Positions 21,570-28,546 of a stretch of DNA of 28,546 nucleotides are shown here, piece after piece. The position numbers and the translations under genes were made by a program. A model generated the notes under the pieces. The model was not told the origin of the DNA, searched no databases, and saw nothing but the letters and a program-made list of their open reading frames with translations. Source of the stretch: an uncultured Lachnospiraceae bacterium. GTDB taxonomy: Bacteria > Bacillota > Clostridia > Lachnospirales > Lachnospiraceae. The stretch is from positions 1-28,546 of the forward strand of contig CAJUOO010000043.1 in assembly GCA_910588535.1 (NCBI GenBank), given 5' to 3'. The stretch's first letter is position 1; each line of letters opens with the position of its first letter.

Positions 21570-22529
21570 GTGTTCGATTTTGAAAAACCAAAAATTGAGA
21601 TTGCTGAAATTTCAGAGGACAAGAAATACGGAAGATTTGTTGTAGAACCACTTGAACGAGGCTACGGCACCACTCTTGGCAATTCATTGAGAAGAATTAT
21701 GCTCTCCTCCCTTCCCGGAGCAGCGGTTAGCCAAGTGAAAATCGACGGCGTGCTGCATGAGTTCAGTTCTGTTCCCGGAGTGAAGGAAGACGTAACAGAG
21801 ATTATAATGAACATCAAGAGCCTTGCCATCAAGAACAACAGCGATACCAATGAAGCCAAAATTGCATATATTGAGTTTGAAGGGGAAGGTGTTGTTACGG
21901 CTGCGGATATTCAGGTTGATCAAGATATCGAGATTTTAAACCCTGACTTAGTGATCGCGACGTTAAATGGAGGAGCTGACAGTAAGCTTTATATGGAGTT
22001 GACCATCACAAAGGGAAGAGGCTATGTCAGCTCTGATAAAAATAAAAATGAGGAGTTACCGATCGGAGTGATCGCAGTGGACTCCATCTATACACCAGTG
22101 GAGCGTGTCAATTTGTCTGTGCAGAATACCCGTGTTGGTCAGATTACTGATTATGATAAGCTGACATTGGATGTCTACACAAACGGAACCTTGGCGCCAG
22201 ATGAGGCGGTGAGTCTTGCCGCAAAGGTGCTGAGTGTACATTTGAACCTGTTTATTGATTTGTCTGAAAATGCCAAGACTGCTGAGGTTATGGTGGAGAA
22301 GGAGGACAATGAAAAGGAAAAGGTTCTGGAGATGAATATTGACGAGCTGGAATTGTCCGTGCGCTCCTATAATTGTTTGAAGAGAGCTGGTATTAATACC
22401 GTGGAGGAGCTGTGTAACAGAACCTCAGAGGATATGATGAAGGTTCGTAATCTTGGGCGCAAGTCTTTGGAAGAGGTACTTGCAAAGCTCAAGGAGTTGG
22501 GACTTCAGTTAAATCCCAGTGATGAGTGA
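21570..22529 (+). CDS. rpoA: DNA-directed RNA polymerase subunit alpha
   Basis: This 319-residue protein nucleates RNA polymerase assembly. It starts with GTG at 21570 (MFDFEKPKIEIAEISEDKKY) behind AAAGGAGGGG (21553-21562). The N-terminal dimerisation domain (1 to about 230) contains LERGYGTTLGNSLRRIMLSS. An acidic, Lys/Glu-rich linker (about 236-252) leads to the C-terminal domain (about 255-319) with LELSVRSYNCLKRAGINTVE and VRNLGRKSLEEVLAKL, which contacts UP elements and activators. Length and order are normal. Confidence 0.98.
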   Translation: MFDFEKPKIEIAEISEDKKYGRFVVEPLERGYGTTLGNSLRRIMLSSLPGAAVSQVKIDGVLHEFSSVPGVKEDVTEIIMNIKSLAIKNNSDTNEAKIAYIEFEGEGVVTAADIQVDQDIEILNPDLVIATLNGGADSKLYMELTITKGRGYVSSDKNKNEELPIGVIAVDSIYTPVERVNLSVQNTRVGQITDYDKLTLDVYTNGTLAPDEAVSLAAKVLSVHLNLFIDLSENAKTAEVMVEKEDNEKEKVLEMNIDELELSVRSYNCLKRAGINTVEELCNRTSEDMMKVRNLGRKSLEEVLAKLKELGLQLNPSDE

Positions 22530-22616
22530 GAAGCGAATAAATTTATGGAAAGAAAGCATCTATCCAGTAAGACCGAAGAAGCATGGTTAGGTGTTCCACA
22601 AATGGAGGAATAAAAA

Positions 22617-23141
22617 ATGGCAGGTTATAGAAAGCTTGGAAGAACTTCCGACCAGAGAAAGGCTATGCTTAGAAGCCTTACGACAGCTATTATTGTAAAT
22701 GGAAAAATTGTTACAACTGAGGCGAGAGCTAAGGAAGTCCGCAAGGAAGTTGAGCACTTGATTGCGCTGGCTGTTAAGGAGAGAGATAACTTTGAGACAG
22801 TGACAGTGAAAGCTAAGGTTGCTCGCAAGGATAAAGATGGCAAGAGAGTGAAAGAGGTTGTGGACGGCAAGAAGGTGACAATCTTTGATGAAGTGGACAA
22901 GACTATCAAGAAGGATATGCCATCCCGTTTGCATGCGAGAAGACAGATTTTGCAGGTACTTTATCCGGCGTCATCTGTTGGAAAGAGAAAGAAAGACAAG
23001 AAGGAAATCGATCTGGTAGCAAAGCTGTTTGATGAGATCGCACCAAAATATGCAGATCGCAACGGCGGCTATACAAGAATCGTAAAGATTGGCCAGCGCA
23101 AGGGCGACGGCGCAATGGAAGTACTGATTGAATTAGTATAG
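22617..23141 (+). CDS. rplQ: 50S ribosomal protein L17 (with insertion)
   Basis: At 174 residues this L17 is longer than the 113-130 residues usual elsewhere. The N-terminal YRKLGRTSDQRKAMLRSLTT and C-terminal KLFDEIAPKYADRNGGYTRI blocks are standard. The extra residues (about 57-104) lie between LIALAVKER and the HARR segment and are rich in Lys, Asp and Val (VARKDKDGKRVKEVVDGKKV). The protein lies near the tunnel exit. GGAGG (22603-22607) precedes the ATG. An intrinsic terminator 15 nt after the stop ends the operon. Confidence 0.96.
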   Translation: MAGYRKLGRTSDQRKAMLRSLTTAIIVNGKIVTTEARAKEVRKEVEHLIALAVKERDNFETVTVKAKVARKDKDGKRVKEVVDGKKVTIFDEVDKTIKKDMPSRLHARRQILQVLYPASSVGKRKKDKKEIDLVAKLFDEIAPKYADRNGGYTRIVKIGQRKGDGAMEVLIELV

Positions 23142-23155
23142 TTATAACAAAAAAT

Positions 23156-23184
23156 AACCCGGTGAATATTCGCCGGGTTTTCTT
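23156..23184 (+). terminator. Rho-independent terminator of the alpha operon
   Basis: AACCCGGTGA (23156-23165) pairs with TCGCCGGGTT (23170-23179), 10 bp with one U-G, around ATAT, followed by TTCTT on the plus strand. Confidence 0.9.
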
Positions 23185-23239
23185 AAAATAATAGTATTTA
23201 AGAGAGATTCACATAACCAGACCTGTTGTTTTTCTGTTC

Positions 23240-23268
23240 TTGCTCATATCTTGTGAAAACATGATAGA
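23240..23268 (+). promoter_or_regulatory. Weak candidate promoter for the methyltransferase gene
   Basis: TTGCTC (23240-23245) and GATAGA (23263-23268) are spaced by 17 bp in an AT-rich stretch 60 nt before the gene. The match is modest. Confidence 0.3.
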
Positions 23269-23328
23269 GTTAATTCTACGAGAGGTCTTGCTGAAGCATA
23301 GAAGTCGAAATATCGGAGGATAAGAATA

Positions 23329-23760
23329 ATGAGAAATACCGATAATCTTGTTAATTTGCTAATGAAGGATATTGAAAATAAAACAGTTCTTGAAGTAGCT
23401 TGTGGTGCGGCAGATTTTTCTATCTCTGCATCGCTCCATTCGACTAACGTTTTTTGTATTGATCTTGATGCTGGAAGATTAGGTGATGGGTTTACAGAGA
23501 ATGTGCATTTTCAAATTATGGATGCATCTGATATGGATTATGCAGATAGCACATTTGATACGATTATACTCTATAATGCGTTTTTTCATGTTCAATCGCA
23601 ATGGAATGAAATTAAGCGAGAATGTGAGAGGGTGTTAAAAGCGAATGGAGTGATTTATATTGTTGGAACATGGAAGTTAGATACACATTTGATAATGGAT
23701 GTTTTCGGGGATAAAGCAAAATGGCAGGACAAATTTCTTATTGTTGAAATAAGGAAATAA
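23329..23760 (+). CDS. Class I SAM-dependent methyltransferase, small
   Basis: A 143-residue protein with a Rossmann methyltransferase core. Motif I is VLEVACGAADFS at residues 20-31, the acidic residue ending strand 2 is in VFCIDLD (43-49), the adenine region is IMDASDMDYA, and motif IV-like TFDTIILYNAFFHVQSQW is followed by VLKANGVIYIVGTWKLD. The substrate cannot be told. GGAGG precedes the ATG. The coding sequence is markedly more AT-rich than the ribosomal genes around it and interrupts the usual rplQ-to-ecfA1 neighbourhood, suggesting acquisition. The frame continues open for 41 further codons beyond its TAA, so a nonsense-shortened ancestor is possible, though the protein already looks complete at the C-terminal strand. 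Confidence 0.82.
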   Translation: MRNTDNLVNLLMKDIENKTVLEVACGAADFSISASLHSTNVFCIDLDAGRLGDGFTENVHFQIMDASDMDYADSTFDTIILYNAFFHVQSQWNEIKRECERVLKANGVIYIVGTWKLDTHLIMDVFGDKAKWQDKFLIVEIRK

Positions 23761-23953
23761 TTATGCTTTTACGAAAATAGAGCGTTTTCTGAATATTCTA
23801 GATATATAGCTATTCTATATACATCTGTTTATTCAATACTTTTATTTGGATCAACAGGTTTTCCATCCCCTTTATTGGATAAATAAATATATGGTCAATA
23901 ATAAGTGAAAGTACAATGTGTTTAATCTAACTGATAAAACAGCGGAGAGAAAT
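23761..23953 (+). other. AT-rich gap between the methyltransferase gene and ecfA1
   Basis: No independent gene is evident. The first 123 nt (23761-23883) stay open in the methyltransferase frame until TAA at 23884-23886. A weak promoter-like TTGGAT (23875-23880) lies near the end. No terminator was found. Confidence 0.5.
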
Positions 23954-24814
23954 ATGGGTATTATTAAAATAAAGGATCTTATCTATGAATATGCCAGACA
24001 TGATGATGAGGGGAATGTGGAAAGTGTTGTGCGAGCGGTGGATAATGTAAATCTTGATGTTAAAAAGGGCGAATTTATCGCAGTGCTTGGTCATAATGGT
24101 TCTGGTAAATCGACGATGGCAAAACATATCAATGCCATACTTACCCCCACGGAGGGAACTGTCTGGATAGCAGGGAAAGATACTTCAAAGGCAGAAAATA
24201 TCTGGGATATTCGGCAGAGCTCTGGCATGGTATTTCAGAATCCTGACAATCAGATTATTGGAACTGTTGTCGAGGAGGATGTGGGTTTTGGCCCAGAGAA
24301 TATAGGTGTGCCCACTGAGGATATCTGGAAGCGTGTGGATGATGCACTGCGCGCAGTTGGTATGACAGCATATCGTCACCATTCTCCGAATAAGTTGAGC
24401 GGCGGACAGAAACAGCGTGTTGCAATCGCGGGTGTGGTGGCCATGAAGCCTCAGTGTATTGTTCTGGACGAGCCTACAGCCATGTTAGATCCAATGGGCA
24501 GGAAAGAAGTGATCGCCACTGTGCGGGAATTAAATGAGAAAGAGCATGTGACAGTAATTTTGATCACTCACTATATGGAAGAGGTGATCGGTGCAGATAA
24601 GGTGTTCGTGATGGACAGTGGAAAAGTGGTGATGCAAGGATACCCAAGAGAAATCTTTTCTCAGGTGGAAAAGCTTAAGAAGTATCGGTTGGATGTGCCT
24701 CAGGTGACAGAGTTGGCATATGAGTTAAAACAGGAAGGTATTCCGCTGACAGACGGGATTTTGACAATAGAAGAGCTGGTGGATGAACTATGTCGATTAA
24801 AATTGAAAATCTGA
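23954..24814 (+). CDS. ecfA1: ECF transporter ATPase EcfA1
   Basis: A 286-residue ABC ATPase of the energy-coupling factor module, which powers uptake of vitamins and metals through interchangeable S components. The ATG at 23954 (MGIIKIKDLIYEYARHDDEG) follows GGAGAG (23944-23949); a GTG at 23918 is less likely. The Walker A is GHNGSGKST (46-54), the Q-loop is in VFQNPDNQI, the signature LSGGQ is at 148-152, Walker B ends in D172-E173, and the switch His is in LITHYMEE. Its end overlaps ecfA2 by 25 nt. No S component is encoded here, the usual group II arrangement. Confidence 0.96.
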   Translation: MGIIKIKDLIYEYARHDDEGNVESVVRAVDNVNLDVKKGEFIAVLGHNGSGKSTMAKHINAILTPTEGTVWIAGKDTSKAENIWDIRQSSGMVFQNPDNQIIGTVVEEDVGFGPENIGVPTEDIWKRVDDALRAVGMTAYRHHSPNKLSGGQKQRVAIAGVVAMKPQCIVLDEPTAMLDPMGRKEVIATVRELNEKEHVTVILITHYMEEVIGADKVFVMDSGKVVMQGYPREIFSQVEKLKKYRLDVPQVTELAYELKQEGIPLTDGILTIEELVDELCRLKLKI

Positions 24815-25659
24815 ATTATATATATGGGAAGGGAACTGCTTATGAGATCAAGGCATTGAGAGATATTAACCTTGCCATTGAAGATGGAGAATTTATTGGT
24901 CTTATCGGGCATACCGGCTCAGGCAAGTCCACCTTGATTCAGCATCTAAATGGGCTGATAAAGGCAGATTCCGGTGCTATCTATGTGGATGGGGAGAATA
25001 TCTATCAAGATGGATATTCCATGAAAAAGCTGCGCGGTAAGGTGGGATTGGTTTTTCAATATCCTGAGCATCAGCTATTTGAGGTGGATGTATTTTCCGA
25101 TGTATGTTTTGGGCCAAAAAATCAAGGGTTTTCTGAGGAGGAGGCTGCAAAGAAGGCAAGGCTTGCCCTTCAGTCGGTTGGTCTTTCAGAGAAATATTAC
25201 AAACAATCTCCATTTGAGCTTTCGGGAGGACAGAAAAGAAGAGCGGCTATCGCTGGAGTGCTTGCGATGGAGCCAAATGTGTTGATTCTGGACGAGCCGA
25301 TGGCAGGGCTTGATCCAAAGGGAAGGGATGAAATTCTTGATGAGATTGCCAGATTGCACAGAGAAAGACATCTTACAATTCTTCTTGTTTCACACAGTAT
25401 GGAGGATGTGGCAAAATATGCGGATCGGCTGATAGTGATGAACAAAGGAAGTGTACAGTTTCAGGGAACGCCCAGAGAGGTTTTTTCTCATTACAAAGAG
25501 CTTGAGAATATTGGATTGTCTGCTCCCCAGATCACATACTTGATGCATGCGCTCAGAGAAAAAGGGTTCTCTGTAGATGTAAATGCATCGACTATCGCTG
25601 AGGCAAAGAAAAGTATTCTAAAATGCCTGAGAGCTAATGCAGAGCCGGAGGAGGTATAA
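24790..25659 (+). CDS. ecfA2: ECF transporter ATPase EcfA2
   Basis: The second ATPase of the module, 289 residues, pairs with EcfA1. Walker A is GHTGSGKST (40-48), the Q-loop is in VFQYPEHQLFE, LSGGQ is at 144-148, Walker B has D168-E169, and the His switch is in LVSHSMEDVA. The ATG overlaps the ecfA1 end by 25 nt. Presence of EHQLFE after the Q-loop is typical of the EcfA2 branch. The gene is followed by ecfT after 2 nt. Confidence 0.96.
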   Translation: MSIKIENLNYIYGKGTAYEIKALRDINLAIEDGEFIGLIGHTGSGKSTLIQHLNGLIKADSGAIYVDGENIYQDGYSMKKLRGKVGLVFQYPEHQLFEVDVFSDVCFGPKNQGFSEEEAAKKARLALQSVGLSEKYYKQSPFELSGGQKRRAAIAGVLAMEPNVLILDEPMAGLDPKGRDEILDEIARLHRERHLTILLVSHSMEDVAKYADRLIVMNKGSVQFQGTPREVFSHYKELENIGLSAPQITYLMHALREKGFSVDVNASTIAEAKKSILKCLRANAEPEEV

Positions 25660-25661
25660 GA

Positions 25662-26471
25662 ATGATTCGCGATATTACAATCGGGCAATATTATCCGGCG
25701 GATTCTGTGATTCATAAGCTTGACCCACGGGTAAAGCTGGTTGGAACGATGGTATTTTTGGTATCTTTATTTTTGTTTCAGAGTTTTAGTGGTTATATTG
25801 TCGCGACAGTGTTTCTTGGTTGCGTGATCAAGCTTTCCAAGGTGCCGTTGAAATTTATGTTAAAGGGGTTAAAGGCAGTATTTATTCTTTTGCTTTTTAG
25901 TGTGGTATTTAACCTGTTTCTGACAGATGGAGAGACGTTGATTCCTCTAGTTGGGAAGCTGCGCATCACAAAGGAGGGGCTTAGGCTGGCGGTATTTATG
26001 GCGATCCGTCTGGTCTATCTCATTGTTGGGACTTCAATTATGACATTGACGACAACGCCAAATGACCTTACAGATGGCTTGGAAAAAGGTCTTCGCCCCC
26101 TGAAAAAAATCCGGGTGCCAGTACATGAGATCGCGATGATGATGTCAATTGCATTGCGATTTATACCTATTCTTCTGGAGGAGACGGATAAAATTATGAA
26201 AGCGCAGATGGCGAGAGGTGCTGATTTTGAGAGCGGAAATTTTATTCAGAGGGCAAAAAATATGATTCCTATTCTAGTCCCTCTATTTATTTCTGCATTT
26301 CGGCGTGCCAATGATCTGGCAATGGCGATGGAGGCTCGCTGCTATCATGGTGGGGAAGGAAGAACTAAGATGAAGCCACTAGTATATAAGACAAGAGATA
26401 AAATGGCATATGGAACTTTTGTTGTCTATCTTCTGGTTGTGATAGGAGTGAATATGGTGGGAAGAGTATGA
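25662..26471 (+). CDS. ecfT: ECF transporter transmembrane component EcfT
   Basis: A 269-residue membrane protein linking the two ATPases to S components. Hydrophobic segments lie at about 29-45, 47-62, 70-88, 110-130 and near 245-266. The coupling helices contain the family arginine motifs: ARGADFESGN, and MEARCYHGGEGRTKM where the common Gly is Cys. SIALRFIPILLEETDKIMKA is the conserved stretch before the first motif. The stop overlaps the truA start by 4 nt. Confidence 0.95.
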   Translation: MIRDITIGQYYPADSVIHKLDPRVKLVGTMVFLVSLFLFQSFSGYIVATVFLGCVIKLSKVPLKFMLKGLKAVFILLLFSVVFNLFLTDGETLIPLVGKLRITKEGLRLAVFMAIRLVYLIVGTSIMTLTTTPNDLTDGLEKGLRPLKKIRVPVHEIAMMMSIALRFIPILLEETDKIMKAQMARGADFESGNFIQRAKNMIPILVPLFISAFRRANDLAMAMEARCYHGGEGRTKMKPLVYKTRDKMAYGTFVVYLLVVIGVNMVGRV

Positions 26472-27580
26472 TGAAGAGAGTTCAGCTAATTATCGCATAT
26501 GATGGGACAAATTATTGTGGTTGGCAGGTTCAGCCAAATGGTGTTACAGTTGAGGAAGTTCTGAATCGCTGTCTCTCAGAGTTATTGAATGAAGAGATTC
26601 ATGTGATTGGAGCCAGCCGTACCGATTCCGGTGTTCATGCCCTTGGAAATGTGGCGGTTTTTGATACGCAGACCAAAATTCCTCCAGAGAAGCTTTCCTT
26701 TGCACTCAATCAGAGGCTGCCGGAGGATATAAGGATTCAGGCATCCTTTGAGACAGAGCCAGATTTTCACCCAAGGCGGTGTAATAGTACGAAAGCCTAC
26801 GAATACCGAATATTAAACCGCACATTTTCTCTGCCCTGCGAGCGATTATATTCTTACTTTATCTATCTTCCGCTGGATGTGGAGGCAATGCGCAAGGCTG
26901 CTGATTATCTGGTGGGAGAACATGATTTTAGAAGTTTTTGTTCTTCCAGAAGCCAAGCGGAGGACACATACCGCACCATCTATTCTCTTGATGTGGAGAA
27001 GGAGGGGGAGCGGATTTTTATTCGAATTTCAGGCAATGGTTTTTTGTATAATATGGTGCGCATTATCGCTGGCACTTTGATTAAAGTAGGGTTGCATGTC
27101 TATCCGCCCTCTCATGTGCAGGAAATTCTTTTTGCAAAGGATCGGGATGTGGCGGGACCAAAGGCGCCAGCAGTTGGTCTGACCTTGGTTGGCATTGAGT
27201 ATAAAACAGAGCTCCAAGATTCGATCTGTGTGAAAAATGAGGAGGGCAGCTATCTATTATGGCAGAAAGAGATAACAGAGAACGGAAGTGCTTATCTGGA
27301 GATTGAGCATTATAATAAGGAGTTGCTTTCTGGATTGCTGGAGCGTACAGCGAGACAGGCCATGAGGGATGGAGCCAGTGTGTTGTATGCTAGAGTGCCC
27401 AAAAATCTTATGGATAACAGATTGCAGACAGGAGAATTTGTGTTTGAAAGTTGTGATCAGATGCCAGAGACAGCCCATGCTAAAATGTGGGAAAAGTGCT
27501 TGACACACACGGATGAGTATTATATAATATTAAAATGTGGCGTAATGCGAAGAGAAATACTCGATCCAAAGCCCCGGTAG
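26468..27580 (+). CDS. truA: tRNA pseudouridine synthase A with C-terminal extension
   Basis: Residues 1-245 form a complete TruA, which makes pseudouridine at positions 38-40 of tRNA. The catalytic Asp is D53 in GASRTDSGVHA, and the end of the domain is PAVGLTLVGIEY (234-245). The remaining 125 residues (246-370) are not part of the family and I recognise no domain; they include YLLWQKEITENGSAYLEIEH and a helix-rich stretch with ARQAMRDGASVLYARVP. Length is 370 versus about 245-260 for typical TruA. The start overlaps the ecfT stop by 4 nt (ATGA). A consensus promoter for rplM lies in the last 30 codons. It is an intact single frame with no sign of frameshift. Confidence 0.93.
   Translation: MMKRVQLIIAYDGTNYCGWQVQPNGVTVEEVLNRCLSELLNEEIHVIGASRTDSGVHALGNVAVFDTQTKIPPEKLSFALNQRLPEDIRIQASFETEPDFHPRRCNSTKAYEYRILNRTFSLPCERLYSYFIYLPLDVEAMRKAADYLVGEHDFRSFCSSRSQAEDTYRTIYSLDVEKEGERIFIRISGNGFLYNMVRIIAGTLIKVGLHVYPPSHVQEILFAKDRDVAGPKAPAVGLTLVGIEYKTELQDSICVKNEEGSYLLWQKEITENGSAYLEIEHYNKELLSGLLERTARQAMRDGASVLYARVPKNLMDNRLQTGEFVFESCDQMPETAHAKMWEKCLTHTDEYYIILKCGVMRREILDPKPR
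27500..27528 (+). promoter_or_regulatory. Consensus-perfect sigma-A promoter for rplM-rpsI, inside truA
   Basis: TTGACA (27500-27505) and TATAAT (27523-27528) with an exact 17-bp spacer. It lies within the truA coding sequence, 53 nt before its stop codon, and gives a leader of about 145 nt before rplM. Confidence 0.9.
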
Positions 27581-27680
27581 AGTATTTTTTAACAGTTTGA
27601 TATAGGTTGATAGAGTGAGATAGGAATAAGATTCCTTTTTGGAAGAGTGGGGAATCTGTGATTTGTTAAGGAGGTAACAG
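27535..27680 (+). promoter_or_regulatory. rplM leader with competing hairpins (candidate r-protein attenuator)
   Basis: AAATACTC (27555-27562) pairs with GAGTATTT (27580-27587) and runs into T6. AGGAAT (27622-27627) pairs with ATTCCT (27631-27636) and is followed by TTTT. An alternative stem, AGATTCC (27629-27635) with GGAATCT (27651-27657), excludes that second terminator-like hairpin. The Shine-Dalgarno AGGAGG (27669-27674) is the loop of TGTTA/TAACA (27664-27679), while TTAACA (27589-27594) can pair with TGTTAA (27664-27669) instead. An L13-binding leader is known in Firmicutes; I cannot confirm that this is the same fold. Confidence 0.6.
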
Positions 27681-28109
27681 ATGAACAGTTTTATGGCCAG
27701 CACGGAAAAAGTGGAAAGAAAATGGTATGTAGTAGATGCTACCGGATATACATTGGGACGTTTGTCTTCTGAGATTGCGAAGGTTTTAAGAGGAAAGAAC
27801 AAGCCGATTTTTACTCCTCACATTGATACTGGTGACTATGTGATCGTAGTTAATGCAGAGAAGGTTAAGGTGACAGGAAAGAAACTGGATCAGAAGATTT
27901 ATTACCGTCATTCTGAGTATGTGGGCGGAATGAAGGAGACAACCTTGAGAGAGATGCTTGCAAAGAAGCCGGAGAAGGTGGTAGAGCTTGCAGTTAAGGG
28001 TATGCTTCCAAAGGGACCTTTGGGAAGACAGATGTATACAAAGTTGCACGTATACGCTGGACCGGAGCATGCGCATGCAGCTCAGAAGCCAGAAGTATTA
28101 ACATTTTAA
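27681..28109 (+). CDS. rplM: 50S ribosomal protein L13
   Basis: This 142-residue early assembly protein of the 50S subunit has the family blocks WYVVDATGYTLGRLSSEIAK, the segment YVIVVNAEKVKVTGKK and MLPKGPLGRQMYTKLHVYAG. AAGGAGG (27668-27674) precedes the ATG. It is transcribed with rpsI from the promoter inside truA and is likely subject to leader-based feedback. Length and frame are normal. Confidence 0.98.
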   Translation: MNSFMASTEKVERKWYVVDATGYTLGRLSSEIAKVLRGKNKPIFTPHIDTGDYVIVVNAEKVKVTGKKLDQKIYYRHSEYVGGMKETTLREMLAKKPEKVVELAVKGMLPKGPLGRQMYTKLHVYAGPEHAHAAQKPEVLTF

Positions 28110-28134
28110 CCGGAGCTGAGAGGAGGAGATTACA

Positions 28135-28527
28135 TTGGCTAACGCAAAATATTATGGAACAGGTAGAAGAAAGAAGAGTATTGCAAGGGTATATTTAGTA
28201 CCGGGCAAGGGAAATGTTACGATAAATAAGAGAAATATGGATGAATATTTCGGTCTGGAGACTTTAAAGGTTATCGTTCGCCAGCCGTTAGTGCTGACAG
28301 ATACAGCAGATAAATTTGATGTTCTTGTAAATGTACATGGAGGTGGATTTACAGGACAAGCAGGCGCTATCCGTCATGGCGTTGCCAGAGCACTGCTTCA
28401 GGCAGATGCAGACTATCGTCCAGCATTGAAGAAGGCAGGCTTCCTGACCAGAGATCCAAGAATGAAGGAAAGAAAGAAGTACGGCCTCAAGGCGGCTCGT
28501 CGCGCTCCGCAGTTCAGCAAGCGTTAA
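28135..28527 (+). CDS. rpsI: 30S ribosomal protein S9
   Basis: This 130-residue protein has a C-terminal tail (ending RRAPQFSKR) that touches P-site tRNA. It begins with TTG at 28135 (MANAKYYGTGRRKKSIARVY) after GAGGAGGAG (28120-28128); no ATG or GTG is nearby in frame. VNVHGGGFTGQAGAIRHGVA and RDPRMKERKKYGLKAARRAP are the diagnostic blocks. The gene is complete within the window and ends 19 nt before its edge. Confidence 0.97.
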   Translation: MANAKYYGTGRRKKSIARVYLVPGKGNVTINKRNMDEYFGLETLKVIVRQPLVLTDTADKFDVLVNVHGGGFTGQAGAIRHGVARALLQADADYRPALKKAGFLTRDPRMKERKKYGLKAARRAPQFSKR

Positions 28528-28546
28528 ATTTTATCAAAATGGCTCA

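Noticed and set aside
27591..27600. AACAGTTTGA matching the complement of part of the map upstream repeat
   Set aside because: Only ten bases match and the flanks differ.
1..28546. CRISPR arrays, tRNA or rRNA genes, insertion sequences, prophage genes
   Set aside because: Looked for regularly spaced repeats, cloverleaf-like segments, and transposase or phage motifs; none seen.

Overview
The window is a chromosomal segment of a low-to-moderate GC Firmicute, most likely a Lachnospiraceae (class Clostridia) genome. Support for this comes from the unbroken order S10-spc-alpha genes, then ecfA1-ecfA2-ecfT, truA, rplM, rpsI; the zinc-type S14 and zinc-lid adenylate kinase; a KOW-domain protein between map and infA; an enlarged L17; and many GTG/TTG starts behind strong Shine-Dalgarno sequences. 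I see no tRNA, rRNA, CRISPR array, phage gene or insertion sequence.

Left accessory part (1-6787). A two-domain PPK2 protein (polyphosphate:AMP phosphotransferase, 332-1831) is flanked on both sides by copies of an intergenic element (1-102 and about 1854-2007). The elements share a conserved core and, in the complete copy, nested long stems; I do not recognise the family. Next comes a complete agr-type quorum-sensing locus in the order A-C-D-B: a LytTR response regulator, a GHKL sensor kinase, a 49-codon AgrD-like prepeptide (4684-4833) and an AgrB-like peptidase overlapping it by ATGA. A perfect 12-bp inverted repeat lies in front of the regulator gene. A strong hairpin separates this locus from a convergent lipoprotein gene.

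Core part (6788-23185). Thirty-one genes in canonical order make ribosomal proteins, SecY, adenylate kinase, methionine aminopeptidase, a KOW protein, IF-1 and RNA polymerase alpha. They start from a promoter at 6529-6556 with a structured leader of about 225 nt and end at an intrinsic terminator (23156-23184). A strong internal promoter (19693-19721) precedes rpmJ. Structured gaps precede rplC, rplB, adk, map and rpsM; the gaps before rplC and map share a related sequence.

Right part (23329-28527). An AT-rich methyltransferase gene of foreign appearance is followed by the shared energy-coupling module of ECF vitamin transporters, a TruA with an unrecognised C-terminal extension of about 125 residues, and rplM-rpsI. 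A consensus-perfect sigma-A promoter for rplM-rpsI lies inside the end of truA. It is followed by a leader with terminator-like and mutually exclusive hairpins, a good candidate for ribosomal-protein autoregulation.

The points most worth a second look are the paired structured element around pap, the agr system with its small peptide gene, the rplM leader switch, the repeat shared by the rplC and map upstream regions, and the TruA extension.
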